Part shown: positions 47,839 through 59,500 of the stretch, one piece after another
How the letters are laid out: every line of letters starts with the position of its first letter
How positions within the stretch are numbered: position 1 is the first letter of the stretch
Origin: Hemibagrus wyckioides
Taxonomy: Eukaryota; Chordata; Actinopteri; Siluriformes; Bagridae
Reading direction: 5' to 3'
NCBI RefSeq assembly: GCF_019097595.1
Contig: NC_080710.1
Location: forward strand, 29,860,780-29,924,779
Length of the DNA: 64,000 bases
Notes under the pieces: generated by a model
What the model saw: the letters and a program-made list of their open reading frames with translations, nothing else
The model's database searches: none
Told to the model about the DNA's origin: nothing
Translations under genes and position numbers: made by a program

Positions 47839-48411
47839 CAGTGGAACCTCGGCATACGAATTTAATTCGTTCTGGAGGCGAGTTCTTGAGGTGAAAATTT
47901 TAATTGTGAAACTAATTTTCCCATAAGAAATAATGTAAATGCAGATAATCCGTTCCAGCCACCCAAAAATATGACCAATATTACCAATAGAAGCATATGT
48001 AAACTGTATAGCTGCTTGCCATATGACCCAAGCCAAGCATTCCATGTCAAGGCTCCTCACAGGAAGTCGTGTCACCAAGCTTGGGCTAAAATAGAACAGA
48101 CCACCCACACCACCAATCTGTCAACAAAAAAACACCCGAAAAATCACCTAGCTTTTAAGTGCATGCTGAAGGCAATGTTGGTATCGTGGGTTGACTCTCT
48201 TTCTTGGTTAGCTTCGCTTGGCTTTTCACTGACGCACACTGTCGTACACTGAAGTTTTGAACAACTCCAGGACGTACACGCAACTTAGCTGCCATTTGCT
48301 TGCTTCATAAGCTGAAACTGCTTCATATGGCAATGCAAATTTCTTGCAAAATTTCAACTCTTAAGGTGAAAATTCATAAGATAGCGCATTTGAATGCCGA
48401 GGTCCCAGTGT
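47839..48411. mobile_element. 570-bp element with imperfect TIRs
   Basis: The left end cagtggaacctcggcatacg and the reverse complement of the right end (cactgggacctcggcattca) agree except for about four positions. Inside the left end is attcgttctggaggcgagtt, a motif I recall from a widespread non-autonomous DNA transposon group. There is no transposase. No target duplication is obvious, so the superfamily is open. Confidence 0.7.
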
Positions 48412-48564
48412 ATTGATTGACAATAATACAGCAACAAATCACAGGTTTATTTTAATACACTGATGTTGCTAAAGTAACAACTCATTTACTAAAACTTGTC
48501 AAGGTTTTTTGACATAAACAAAAAAGTATTTGGTTTAAAATTTACATTATTTGACATTTATGGA

Positions 48565-48795
48565 TTCTGGGATTGGAGGTTTGGATGTGTGTATGGAGTT
48601 TGCATGTTCTTCCTGTGCTTCAGAGGTTTCTTCTGAGTTCTCCGGTTTCCTTCCCTAGTCTGAAAACCAGCGTAGTAGGGTGATCGGTATCTGTAAATTT
48701 TGGGAATGTGTGTGTGTTTGTGTGTGATTGTGCTCTATGATTGTTCTCCCCTAAGTCCCCAAACCCTGTGTAGAATGGATGGATGGATGGATGGA
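48565..48795 (+). repeat. Interspersed repeat C, copy 5, with a TGGA tail
   Basis: Contains atggagtttgcatgttcttc, gagttctccggtttccttcc and gtgtgtttgtgtgtgattgt, and ends in (TGGA)n at 48773-48795. Confidence 0.75.
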
Positions 48796-49680
48796 ACGTT
48801 TATGGAAGGAGTCTCCAGGGTCAGTGCTTTGTAACAGTCAGACATAAGCCTTACGTTTTCCGGTGCAGAAAAGCCTGCAGGGGAGAGAGCTGAGCATTTT
48901 GGTTTTGCTGCTTTTTTTAATCTTGTTGACATGAAGAGAGAGAAACAAAGAGAGAAAGGTGATAAAATGATGGTATAGCATATGATGCTGTAGCATTTAT
49001 AACAGTTTACTTTGCAGGCTTTCCTTAAAGAGAGAGAGAGAGAGAGAGAGTCACTTGGTTTTGTACTTTAAAGATCTAAATATAAATGTAAGCAGTGGTA
49101 AAGGTGTTTTTCGTATGTTATGACATCTACATCCTGCCAGCATGTCATTACATCATTACATGTGACTGTGACTGCATGAAAAGCCTTTATGATGCCTTTT
49201 TAAAACACTTTATTCAAGTCACTCGCACAGCCATGCAACCATTTAAGTAAAAAACAACAACACAGTAATTTGCACTAATAGCAAATATTTGCATAAGCTA
49301 CAGGCTTTTATTTTACCCAACATGACAGGCGTCATGGCAACTGCTGATGAAGGTAATGACACTCAGATATCGTTACACAAACACTGTTGTGAGAGATTAT
49401 TAAATAAATGTATCAGACTGTGTAGACATGACATTTGTTCCAGTTATTTTGAAGCAGCTGACATAAAAGAACAGTTTAGAGGTTAGCACATTGCACATTG
49501 CTGTCAGCTCAACACCTAAGGCTAGGGATTTTCTGCCATTTGTTACACAGGATGTTGTTTTTTGTTTTGTTTTGTTTTTTTTTACATGGAAAACAAAATT
49601 TACATAATCAAATATTAGGTTTATGATTTAAGCTTGTTCTTCTGAACTTTCCAGCAAACACATATAGAATTAATTTAAAT
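48796..49680. other. Unannotated interval
   Basis: Short (GA)n at 49029-49050. No gene recognised. Confidence 0.5.
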
Positions 49681-49702
49681 AGCTTTAATAATTATATAGA
49701 AG

Positions 49703-49734
<32 letters not shown>

Positions 49735-49814
49735 CCTCCAAGTCAGAACCACTGCTTTATTTCTTCTTCTTTTTTTTAAACAGCTTTAATAATGGTGTTC
49801 ATAATTATATAGAA

Positions 49815-49884
<70 letters not shown>

Positions 49885-49915
49885 GTCCTCCAGGCTATAA
49901 CCACTGCTTTATTAT
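49681..49915. repeat. Duplicated segment carrying (AAT)n
   Basis: agctttaataat, then attatatagaa, then (AAT)n, then cctccaagtcagaaccactg occurs at 49681-49760 and again at 49784-49915 with (AAT)n expanded from about 11 to about 23 units. It is a direct duplication of roughly 100 bp with independent microsatellite growth. Confidence 0.88.
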
Positions 49916-50510
49916 TTATTTATTTATTTATTATTTTTTTGGAGACGTGTTTGTCACATCTGGGTGCAGATCATCTCGACTCGACTTAAACACACTACTC
50001 AATACACAGCTGGAGATTTAAAAAGGCTTTACTGAAGGATTAGTCTCCAAAAGTACAAAAGGTCTCAAAAGATCAGACAGAGATTTCCAAATCTCAGTGA
50101 CTGAGTCAGGGTCCAAAACAAACCAGGTAATTAATCCCTCACAAGAAAGTCACAAGAAGTTCGCTGGGGAAAAAAGGGCTGGACCGCTAGACTCTAAAGA
50201 GCTTTATATGAACTGGCAACTAGGACAGGGCTTAAATACACAAAGAGACAGTCAGTCACAGGTGAAAACACATCAGGGTGGGGCAAGTAGTCACACAGGA
50301 GGGAAGGATGAGGACAGGAAGTGAAGTTATCTAAAAGAAGAACAGAGATGAGGTTTTTATATTTTATTATTATTATTATTATTTTAAATAACAGAGGGAA
50401 TAAGTGAAGACTAAAACTAAACATGACCTTATGCAGGTGATGTGACAGCGTTTCTAGTCTAGCTCTCTAAAATTTTTTAAAGCTCACAGTTATTTTTTGA
50501 CAGATGCGAA
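49916..50510. other. Repeat-like interval, unnamed
   Basis: Sequence such as gaactggcaactaggacagg then gcttaaatacacaaagagac looks like a dispersed fish repeat by memory. No gene. Confidence 0.35.
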
Positions 50511-50580
50511 CAAACAAACAAATATAAATAAAAAATAAAACAAATAAAAATAAATACAAATAAATAAGAAAAACAAATAA

Positions 50581-50631
<51 letters not shown>

Positions 50632-50633
50632 CA
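50511..50633. repeat. AAAT-rich tract with (AAAT)n
   Basis: Degenerate AAATA/AACAAAT sequence passes into about 13 AAAT units at 50577-50632. Confidence 0.95.
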
Positions 50634-52365
50634 AACCAAAAAAGCTCTTATGGGAGAAACAGATAGATGACGATTTGTCATCTAATCTAACAGTGTTGAC
50701 ACTGTTATGTAATTTGTAATATTAACCCCTTACTGCTCACATAATGACCTGCAGTACAATGTTCAGTCTATAATTAAACTTCATAAAAAAACTACTTGTT
50801 CTTGTAGACAAAAAAAAAGCTGTCTACATGGTTGGTTTAAATTCACGACTTTACTCCACGGATCAATTATACAGCGCAGATTTCCTATTCACACAACAGC
50901 CTCAACAGCTGAAAACACTTGTTGAATATTGAGCATTTGTTTCTCCCCCTGACTTGTACCTACGCGTCTAAGCTGATAATGCGTTAAATCAATATTTACA
51001 GTGCTCAAACATGGCCTCTGAGCTGGAAGTGTAGCAACCACTCTTCTTCACTGTCGTAATTGGATCCTTGGAGGATCCAGTACAATACATCACCGGCATA
51101 CAGTCTTTTCGCCATAAGAAAAATGTTAACACTATGTCTGAAACCGATTGCTTCGTTGAAACTCTCACAGCGAATCAGGAATCATACAGGAGTAGCTCGC
51201 TGCCTCAGAGCTTCTAATGATATAACTCACATTTCTCAGTCATTACTCTGATTCTCCAGGTTGGGTTGCACCCCTCATCACCTCATCATCCTTCCTTGAT
51301 GCGATAGCAGGAAACCTATTCCGACAGATAGAAATCAGGGAAAAGTTTGGACAGATAGATAGATAGATATCTTTAGCTTAAGATGTCATTCAAATAGCAT
51401 ATGCAAGGAATGAAAAATCTATAATAAAATCTACCATGGCAGTGTGATGAAGCACTGAAGTGTGATGAAGTCACTAGCATCACCCCAAAGTTAATGCCTT
51501 GGAAGGTTTGTTCCTCAGAAAGTCAGCACTGGGCCACACCACATAAACCAAACCATAACCGGGCCACATCTGGCATGCCATCATATAAATAGTGCCATCA
51601 ATGCCAGACCTGGTCCACATCTGGTTGACATACCACTTGCCATGCCAGAATTCAGCCAGCAGTGCCAGCTTAATGCCAGATCTGACCCAGACCTGTCTGC
51701 TATGTGGGTTCTTATGGAAAACTTCACCTTATCAACAATTCTACATGTTTCTTTGTTAAATGATGAAACTTTGTTATCTGTTTTAATCCTGAATCCCTGT
51801 GTAAGTGGTTACTACAGAATGAAAATGTACTGTAGAATGCATACTACAGTACATATATACATGCAGTATGCAATTTCACTGCTGTTACAGAGAACGAATC
51901 AACACCTCCTGACCACTCAGAATTGAGAATTCAGTAGTGAAAGGCTGTTTTAGTCTAATAAGAAGAGATTGGACCAGGTGATAGTAGGCGATGTATTTAA
52001 AACAGCGACATCACTAAACAGAAATGAATCAGGATCGTAGATGAACATGGGTGTGTGATGCTGAGGGCAGGGTTGACGTAGAGTCTGAGACGTGGAGTTT
52101 GTTAAATAGAAAATCTGCTTTATAATGGTGGCAAGGGGTATTGGTGAAAAGATATATTATTTATTTCCAAGCCCACGTGTTTTTTCTTTTTTTTTTTTCC
52201 TTTTGTTGTATGAAATAGAGGGGGCACAGTGTTAGTCCTTGACGGTGGTAGAAACAGAAGGACTGAAAATTACCTCTCAAAGAAGGACAAGTCACTTCAT
52301 TCCAGTAAATTTTTGTACTTTATTATATTCACGCTGCCTCTGCATAGGTATGTATGTATATATGC
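50634..52365. other. Unannotated interval
   Basis: A short (GATA)n is at 51352-51370, and a run of imperfect tatgccaga/gccacatctgg motifs at 51530-51690 suggests a weak local repeat. No gene recognised. Confidence 0.45.
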
Positions 52366-52900
52366 TTAGTGTCCACTTTAAAAGGAACACCTGTACACCT
52401 TATCCAGTCAGCCAATCATATGCCACTGGTAAAATGCATATAAACATGTAGTTACAGGCCAAGAGCTTGACTTAATGCTCACATCAAACATCCAAATGTG
52501 GAAAAAATATTAACGTTTTTAACTGCCGCATGGCTGTTGATGCCAGATTTGTTGATATTTCAGAAATCTCTTGGAATTTTTTGAGTTTGTACTGAATGGT
52601 GTGAAAAAAAAGAAAATAAAACAAGAACACATAGTGTCATAGAAGAGAAAGACAAGATTGGTTTGATCTGCCAGGAAGGATACACTATACATATAATATA
52701 ATCATGTAAGATACATATAATCATTTTTACATCTGTGGTGAGCAGAAAAGCATCTCAGCATGTACGCCATATCAAATCTTCAGGTGGATGAGCTACAAAC
52801 GCAAGAAGACCACATCAGGTTCCTCTGCAGTCAGCCAAGAACAGGAATCTGAGGCTATCCTGGGCATACAGTCATCGAAATTTGAGTCTCATTAAGTGAA
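52366..52900 (+). mobile_element. Tc1-like relic (family S, copy 1)
   Basis: The leader taaaaggaacacctgtacac and gccaatcatatgcc is followed by decayed N-terminal coding sequence and then the block gtggtgagcagaaaagcatc and gtcagccaagaacaggaatc. The frame is destroyed by indels and an AT-rich insertion near 52680-52735. The DDE core is absent. Confidence 0.75.
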
Positions 52901-53556
52901 ATATGCTTGAAATGCACTGCTAACAGGAAGAAAGCTACTAAAGAAACCATATTTCAGGCATCCGACCTTGCTGTGACATTGAACCTGTTTTGCTTGTTGG
53001 TCCATTTAATTCCTAACATTTTTTTTTATTCCATATTCCAAATCACACTGCTTGCAGGAATTTAAGCTAATTATCAGGCTACTGCTAGTACATCTGCTAT
53101 AACATGCAGCTAATATTCCGCATCATACACTTTATAAAAACTCTCAAACTTTAGGCTCAAATTGCTGGTGTACAGAGTTTCACAATAACACCACAGTGTT
53201 AGGATATTAAAACCATAAAAAAAGGTTGAAAATGATGCTGGCTAGCAGTGTGTGATTGCTATAATGATAGAAAGATTATGATAATCTCACGAGCCTGGAG
53301 GCACTTTACAGCAATTTATAGCACTGAGCTGTGGAATTCTCCACCTAGGAGATGAGGATTAGTTTTCAACTCACAGCTTTATATCAATGCTCTTGTTCTA
53401 CTGCGTTATCGTTTCCATAGTAACAACTTTGTTCCGTGTTGGACGCTAAACATGATCTGGGATTGAGAACATTTTTTATTTAACAAAGAATATTGAATAG
53501 TTATTGATAATGCAGGAGTCAGGGAAGGAGTCTTCAGTGTCAGGGCTGTGTAACAG
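52901..53556. other. Unannotated interval
   Basis: No gene recognised. Confidence 0.5.
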
Positions 53557-53558
53557 TT

Positions 53559-53618
<60 letters not shown>

Positions 53619-53625
53619 TCATTTT

Positions 53626-53706
<81 letters not shown>

Positions 53707-53758
53707 ATGCTTATGTATCTATTTATTCATGTATCCATTCATAAATTTTCTTTTTTTT

Positions 53759-53809
<51 letters not shown>
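53557..53809. repeat. Compound (TTTC)n - (ATCT)n - (TTTC)n
   Basis: TTTC 53557-53620, ATCT 53627-53705, TTTC 53749-53809, separated by short unique stretches. The Phe/Ser/Leu and Ile/Tyr/Leu/Ser frames are artefacts. Confidence 0.97.
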
Positions 53810-54451
53810 ACAGTAGTTGTTTGGATATATACTTATTTAGTTCTTTCTTTATTTCTTTCTTTCTTCAAATTTTACTGTTTTTTTTTCTTTATCATTAATC
53901 GTGATATTTTGCTCCACTGTACACACCACCTGCAGAAAGCACTTTTGACACACAGTTCTCTCCGTACAGATGGAAAGCAAAATTGTATTTCTTCATTTTT
54001 TAGAAAGCAATTTACATTTATATGAGATCTGTTTCCATCTCTCTCTTCCTCTCTCTCTCTCTCTCCCTCTCTCTCACAAACACACACACCAGAGAAAAAA
54101 AATGTTGTCCTTTTTAGTCGTTTCACATACCTGTGACATGAAAAAAATGGCTGCATTGAAGCAGCTGATCCTCAAGGGTTCCTCAGGGGTTTCTCGCTCT
54201 CTAAAGAGGTTCTCCTCTTAAATCTCTTTCTGTAGTAAAAAACATGCAGTAGACAGGACCTGGGATCTCAGTCACAGAACTCTAAACCTTGGGAATACAA
54301 TATTGGGTTTAAAAAAGGTGCCACTCTCTTTGACAGAATCTGATTTTGTTACAATTATTCACACAATCAGTATAATTTACTGTCCTTTATTCACAAATTT
54401 CAAAAGGATCAATGAGAAACATTTGATTATAGAATACAGTAATTATCTAAT
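53810..54451. other. Unannotated interval
   Basis: Short (TC)n at 54045-54075. No gene recognised. Confidence 0.5.
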
Positions 54452-54540
<89 letters not shown>

Positions 54541-54542
54541 TT
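54452..54542. repeat. (GATA)n microsatellite
   Basis: About 22 GATA/TAGA units. Confidence 0.97.
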
Positions 54543-54564
54543 GATTCAGTAAAATCATAAAAAA

Positions 54565-54640
54565 CATTTCATTTCACTGAATGTGTTAGCTATATATGGT
54601 TGAAATGACAATAAAAGCATCTTGACTTGATTTTGCTGAA
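54565..54640 (+). repeat. Dispersed 3' tail P, copy 1
   Basis: Motifs catttcatttcactgaatg, tatatatggttgaaatgaca and ataaaagcatcttgacttga. A related tail is at 57075-57150 (ttcatttcactgtgtactgc, gcggttgaaatgac). It looks like the 3' end of a retroelement family. Confidence 0.6.
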
Positions 54641-54681
54641 CACAGGATTCTTCTTTTAAACTCCTCCCAGTAAGACACATA

Positions 54682-54946
54682 CACTATATTGCCAAAAGTT
54701 TTGGGACACCCCTCCAAATCATGGAATCCAGGTGTTGTTTTTCAGGGGTTGGGCTCGGCCCCTTAGTTCCAGTGAAAGGAACTCTTAATGCTTCAGCTTC
54801 ACATGCTTCCATGTGGTTATGGAGCTTGCTTTGTGCACTGGTTTGCAGTCATGTTGGAACAGGAAGGGGTCATAATGCTCCCACAAAGTTGGGAGCATGA
54901 AATTGTCCAAAATGTCTTGGTATGAAGCTGGAGCATTAAGAGTTCC
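54682..54946. mobile_element. Rearranged Tc1 fragments in inverted arrangement
   Basis: The left part (54682-54800, plus) starts with an intact TIR (cactatattgccaaaagttt, preceded by TA) and runs to ggaactcttaatgcttcagc. The right part (about 54801-54946) is minus-strand transposase coding sequence, readable as GTLNAP, SYQDILDNFMLPTLWE, FLFQHDCKPVHKAS. The end of the right part (gctggagcattaagagttcc) is the inverted form of the end of the left part, so the piece can form a stem-loop. The right TIR is missing. Confidence 0.8.
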
Positions 54947-54998
54947 ATTAACCACCACTGTGGAGTGGGACATGGCAAAGAAATTCAATGCTGAATGA
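54947..54998 (+). repeat. Repeat X, copy 3 (3' end only)
   Basis: The segment attaaccaccactgtggagt then gacatggcaaagaaattcaa matches the right ends of the copies at 24412 and 40806, and is fused directly to the Tc1 fragment. Confidence 0.7.
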
Positions 54999-55874
54999 TC
55001 ATCCTCTGGTAAAAAGAGTTAAAGGGTAAGGTTTCTTGTTGCTAAGGAAGTCATATAAAGTCTTAAAGGACACGTGTTCACTTATCACCTAAACTTTCAG
55101 CTTTGAAAGTACATTCCTTCCTACTTTATGTTGTATAATTGGAAATTCCATCTGTTATCACTTTTTAAAGGTGTGTAATTGTTTCAGAGATGCTCTTGAA
55201 ATGAGAAAATTGGATTCACACTCACACACAAAGACACACACACACATACAAAGCAGATGTTGTGCGAAGAGTATATTAAGAGCAGGAATTCATGAGCTGA
55301 ATAGTGTGAATGTGCATAAAGATCATTTCACTTTTCACTTTCAATCTGTCGTAATGTCTTTCATGACCTTTTAGATATGAAATGGATTTAAACACAGCAT
55401 CAATTCCAGTGGTTTAAAAAGCCAATATTCCAGTCAGATATTCCTTTAAACCATAATGACTTAGAAAGTGCAGAAAGGCCATCTGAGAGAGAGAGAGAGA
55501 GAGAGGGAGACATCCAAGCAGATCGATGTGAAAATATTGGATAAAGAAAGGAACAGAGTATAAAACAAACCCACAGCAATAAACAAGTTATTTAAGTTGT
55601 TTATCTGATTGATGCTTTTAGTGTGACCATAAAAATAACACTCCTCACACACTGTGTAACTGAATATTGTAACTGGGTCTAACCTCGTCAGCTTACCGTT
55701 CCTGGGTCGCTTCCTATTCTGTGTTTGAACTGCTGCGAACTGTGGCTTGCATGTAGTTTTCTTCTGTGTATGATCCTATGCCTGTTATAGCCCTTGTATT
55801 AGCCTAACCCTTTGTGTTTGACTGCTCTGTCTGTATATAATTTCTTGTAAATATTATACACACCAATACACCAA
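54999..55874. other. Unannotated interval
   Basis: Short (CA)n near 55218-55246 and (GA)n at 55487-55505. No gene recognised. Confidence 0.5.
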
Positions 55875-56590
55875 CCAGGTATAACATTATGAGCAGTGAC
55901 AAGTGAAGTGAATAAGACTGAATATCTCCTCATCATGGCCCCTGTTAGTGGGTGGGATATATTAGGCAACAAGTGAACATTTTGTCCTCAAAGTTGATGT
56001 TTTAGAAGCAGGAAAAATGGACAATCGTAAGGATTTGAGCGAATTTGACAAGGGACAAATTGTGACTGGATCAGAGCATCTCCAAAACTGCAGCTCTTGT
56101 GGGGTGTTCCCGGTCTGCAGTGGTCTGTATCTTAAAAATGTGGTCAAAGGAAGAAACAGTTGTGAACCGGAGACAGGGTCATGGACGGTCAAGACTCACT
56201 GATGCACATGGGGAGTGAAGGCTGGCCCGTGTGATCTGATCCAACAGACGAGGTACTGTTGCTCAGATTGCTGAAGAAGTTAATGCTGGTTCTGATAGAA
56301 AGGTGTCAGGATACACAGTGCATCATAGGTTGTTGCGTATGGGGCTGTGTAGTTGCAGACCAGTCAGGGTGAACATGCTTTTGGCGATGTTCTGCTGGGA
56401 AACCTTGGGTCCTGCCATCCATGTGGATGTTATTTTGACACGTACCACCTACCTAAGCATTGTTGCAGGCTATGTACACACTTTCATTGAAAGGTATTCC
56501 CTCTCATGGTTGTGGCCTCTTTCAGCAGGATAATGCACTGTGCCACAAAGCAAAAATGGTTGAGGAATGGTTTGAGGTGTTGACTTGGCC
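55875..56590 (+). mobile_element. Tc1-like element, internally deleted (family T, copy 2)
   Basis: It begins in the terminal repeat (ccaggtataacattatgagc) and covers the leader, the start of the transposase (ATG at 56017, MDNRKDLSEFDKGQI), helix-turn-helix remnants, then jumps to the central core (gttctgctgggaaaccttgg) and the second Asp box (ttcagcaggataatgcactg, encoding QQDNAL). The first catalytic Asp region is deleted and frames are broken. The right end is replaced by SINE A at ttgacttggcc. Confidence 0.85.
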
Positions 56591-56736
56591 GGAAGGTCGT
56601 GAGTTTGAATCCCAGGTGAACCACAGTATTTCTACTGCCGGGTCCTTGAGTGAGGCCTTTAACGCTCAGTTGGTCAGTTGTATAAAATAAGAGAAATTGT
56701 AAGTAGCTCTGGATAAGAGTGTCTTCCAAATGTAAG
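56591..56736 (+). mobile_element. tRNA-derived SINE-like repeat A, copy 3
   Basis: Box-B-like gagtttgaatcccaggtg, then gggtccttgagtgaggcc, gttggtcagttgtataaaat and agctctggataagagtgtct. It is joined without a gap to a Tc1 fragment on its left. Confidence 0.75.
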
Positions 56737-57248
56737 TTGGTGCCATTTACATGTACCCTTTTTTTTGGTTAACTAGCGAGCAAGGGAAGGAGGTGTATTT
56801 TTCTTTTCTTCTCCTTTGTAACAGGTTAATGGAGTTGGATTGTGTATAGTTGGAGGGAGTTTTGTTTATTATTTTGGCCTGACCGACTTCTGTCGATTTA
56901 GCTGTCACCACCTCACAAATAACTGAGACAAAGAACAAAACCAAGCCAGCTAGGTCATGCCAGTTTTCCAGTTTGTCTGAATTGTCATTGTTATTATGTT
57001 TCCAGATTTGTTATTGTGTTTCTGGTTTTGTTATTTTGCTTTGCATTTCTCGGCCACTGTACCATGGTCCTGAAGAAGTGTTTCATTTCACTGTGTACTG
57101 CGTCAGACGTATGCGGTTGAAATGACTACAAACCTTCTTGACTTTTTCTTGACATAAAAGTATTACATTCCTAAACAAAACATGATTTCATTGCTTATAC
57201 TAAACATAATATAAACATGTTTCTAATGATTAGTTTGTATGATGTAGA
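56737..57248. other. Unannotated interval with tail P, copy 2
   Basis: Tail P-like sequence at 57075-57150. The remainder is not recognised. Confidence 0.45.
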
Positions 57249-57360
57249 GCAGGGGTGTCAATCCTTATCCGCAAAGGACCAGTGTGGGTGCCGACTTTCA
57301 TTCCAACTGAGCAGAAGCCACACCAGAGTCTGCTGAAAGCCAGGATCATCTGATTGGTAC
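57249..57360. mobile_element. Diverged relative of the foldback MITE at 7984-8240
   Basis: Shares caggggtgtc, atccttatccgcaaagg, ttcattccaactgagcag and agtctgctgaaagccaggat (inverted internal part). The right arm is lost. Confidence 0.65.
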
Positions 57361-57552
57361 ACACCAGTGTTGTGGGTTTGGTTCTCAGCTCAGGTGTGAT
57401 CTTGGGGGTTTGATTTTATTCAATTCTTTGAAAATACACTCATGTTGGATGTATGAAAGCGAATGTGATAATGTTACTCATTTCAATCACACAGAACTGA
57501 TGAACACATTTGAATGAAATAAATCTAATAAGCTATTCTTTTTCTTAGTCTT

Positions 57553-57660
57553 GGAGTAAAGAGGAAGATCAAGCTGACAGGAAGGCTTCGGGTAACTTAA
57601 TCACTCTTCACAACCGTGCTGAGCAGAAAAGCATCTCAGAAGACACAACAGATTGTTAAC
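57553..57660 (+). mobile_element. Tc1-like relic (family S, copy 2)
   Basis: The segments gctgacaggaaggcttcggg, atcactcttcacaaccgtgc and gagcagaaaagcatctcaga align to the block at 52735-52760 and its upstream coding region. Only about 108 bp survive. Confidence 0.65.
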
Positions 57661-58554
57661 GAGTATTGTGTATTGTATTTAAGGCATCTATGAAGTGCAT
57701 TACGTTTAAACCTCCTAAAAACTAAAGGAAAAGTCGATAAAGGAAAAGGTTTTATATTTGGTCCAAGGCGCCCGAGCTACTGATTTGTTCAGTGTATTCT
57801 GTGACTGAGGATCCTCAAGCTCAGGATGTGATTGATTTAGGTTAGATCTATTTCACTGGATTAGCGATAGTTAATACTGCAGGCCAGACATCTACTCATA
57901 CAGGAAGAAGAAAGAAGGGGATCATGGGTAAGGCATGTGCAGTATCCATTAAGAAGCCCACGGAAATCTTGTAGTATAAAGAAGCCGGTTAAAACAGCTG
58001 TGTTTTGGGGAGACCAGATGTCAGTGTGTATAAATATAAAAGAAATGTTGCCTTTTTTTGTTCTACACTGAACACATCTTTTTCCTCTCAGAACTGATGA
58101 GTCATGAACATACTTTTTGGAGGTCAATTGTTTTCTTTCTCTATGACTGCTTCTGCTCCAAATTGCCTGTGACACCATGATGCATGTGGGTTTGGAAGCA
58201 ACTGAGCAAAAGTACACAGTGGAACGAACAGAAGAAGAACAATAACAGAGTAAGGATGAACATACAGGAAACACTGACGAGAGACACGAGACTCTGGAGC
58301 TTTCTGGTCTTGTGATTCACTTTCTGCTGGTGTTCCACATGAAGAACCTAAAGATTTCACGCAAACAGAACAATCTCTTCTGGATTCTGGAGATTTCACT
58401 TTAAACTCAACAAGTAGAAGTGTCAGATAAATGAATAGATAATGGCAGATTGTACTGTTTCTTCTTTTTACCTTCATTTGCCTAAGAAAGGGAAAAAACA
58501 TGAGAGCAGGGCAGAAAGAAAGGAACAGAAAGAGAGAGAGTGAGAGGGAGAGTG
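57661..58554. other. Unannotated interval
   Basis: No gene recognised. Minus frames at 57861-58501 have no known domain. Confidence 0.45.
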
Positions 58555-58600
58555 ATGAAGAAAGAAAGAAAGAAAGAAATAGAAAGAAATAGAAAGAAAT

Positions 58601-58655
<55 letters not shown>

Positions 58656-59070
58656 AAAAAAAGAAAGAAAGAACAGAGAGAGAGAAAGTGGGAGAGAGAG
58701 AGAGAAAGAGAGAGAGAGCAGATTGCTGTTGCTTCCTATCAACACCATTCGCTATCCTCTGCATGAAACAGAAGAAAGAAATAGTGATGAAGAAAGAAAG
58801 AAAGAAATAGAAAGAAATAGAAAGAAAGAAAGAAAGAACTAACCTCGATAAAATGGCAGGAAGGAAGGAAGGAAGGAAGAAAGAATACACTTAGGTCATG
58901 ATGATGCATTAGCAAATTTCGAAAGAAAAAGAAAGAAAGAAAGAAAGAAAGAAAGAATGAAAGAACAGAGAGAGAGAGAGTGGGAGAGAGAGAGAGAGAG
59001 CAGATTGCTGTTGCTTCCTATCAACACCATTCGCTATCCTCTGCATGAAACAGAAGAAAGAAAGAATGTT

Positions 59071-59107
<37 letters not shown>

Positions 59108-59214
59108 ACTAACTTCTCGATAAAATGGCAGGAAGGAAGGAAGAAAGAATACACTTAGGTCATGATGATGCATTAGCACATTTCGAAAGAAAAAGAAAGA
59201 AAGAAAGAAAGATT
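58555..59214. repeat. GAAA/GA-rich array with a 282-bp direct duplication
   Basis: A non-repetitive block (cagattgctgttgcttccta, then ccattcgctatcctctgcat) starts at 58719 and again at 59001. The shared unit continues through gataaaatggcagg, (GGAA)n, tacacttaggtcatgatgat and catttcgaaag. The intervening DNA is (GAAA)n and (GA)n. Copies differ by a few substitutions and by microsatellite length. Confidence 0.9.
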
Positions 59215-59500
59215 GTTAATAAAGGTGTTAATAAAAGTGTTAATAAAAGTGTTAATGAAGGTGTTAATGAAGGTGTTAATGAAGGTGTTAATGAAGGTGT
59301 TAATAAAAGTGTTAATGAAGGTGTTAATGAAGGTGTTAATGAAGGTGTTAATGAAGGTGTTAATAAAAGTGTTAATGAAGGTGTTAATAAAAGTGTTAAT
59401 GAAGGTGTTAATGAAGGTGTTAATGAAGGTGTTAATGAAGGTGTTAATAAAAGTGTTAATGAAGGTGTTAATGGAGGTGTTAATAAAAGTGTTAATGAGA
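59215..59500. repeat. 12-bp minisatellite with a higher-order pattern
   Basis: Twenty-three consecutive 12-mers of two main types, gttaatgaaggt (E) and gttaataaaagt (K), plus a final partial unit. Order is K-like, K, K EEEE, K EEEE, K E, K EEEE, K E, one E variant, K, so a 60-bp K-EEEE block recurs three times. It is open in all forward frames and in one reverse frame because the unit is a multiple of three. Confidence 0.96.

Noticed and set aside
53504..54025. Phe-Leu-Ser-rich membrane-like protein
   Set aside because: Encoded by TTTC and ATCT microsatellites.
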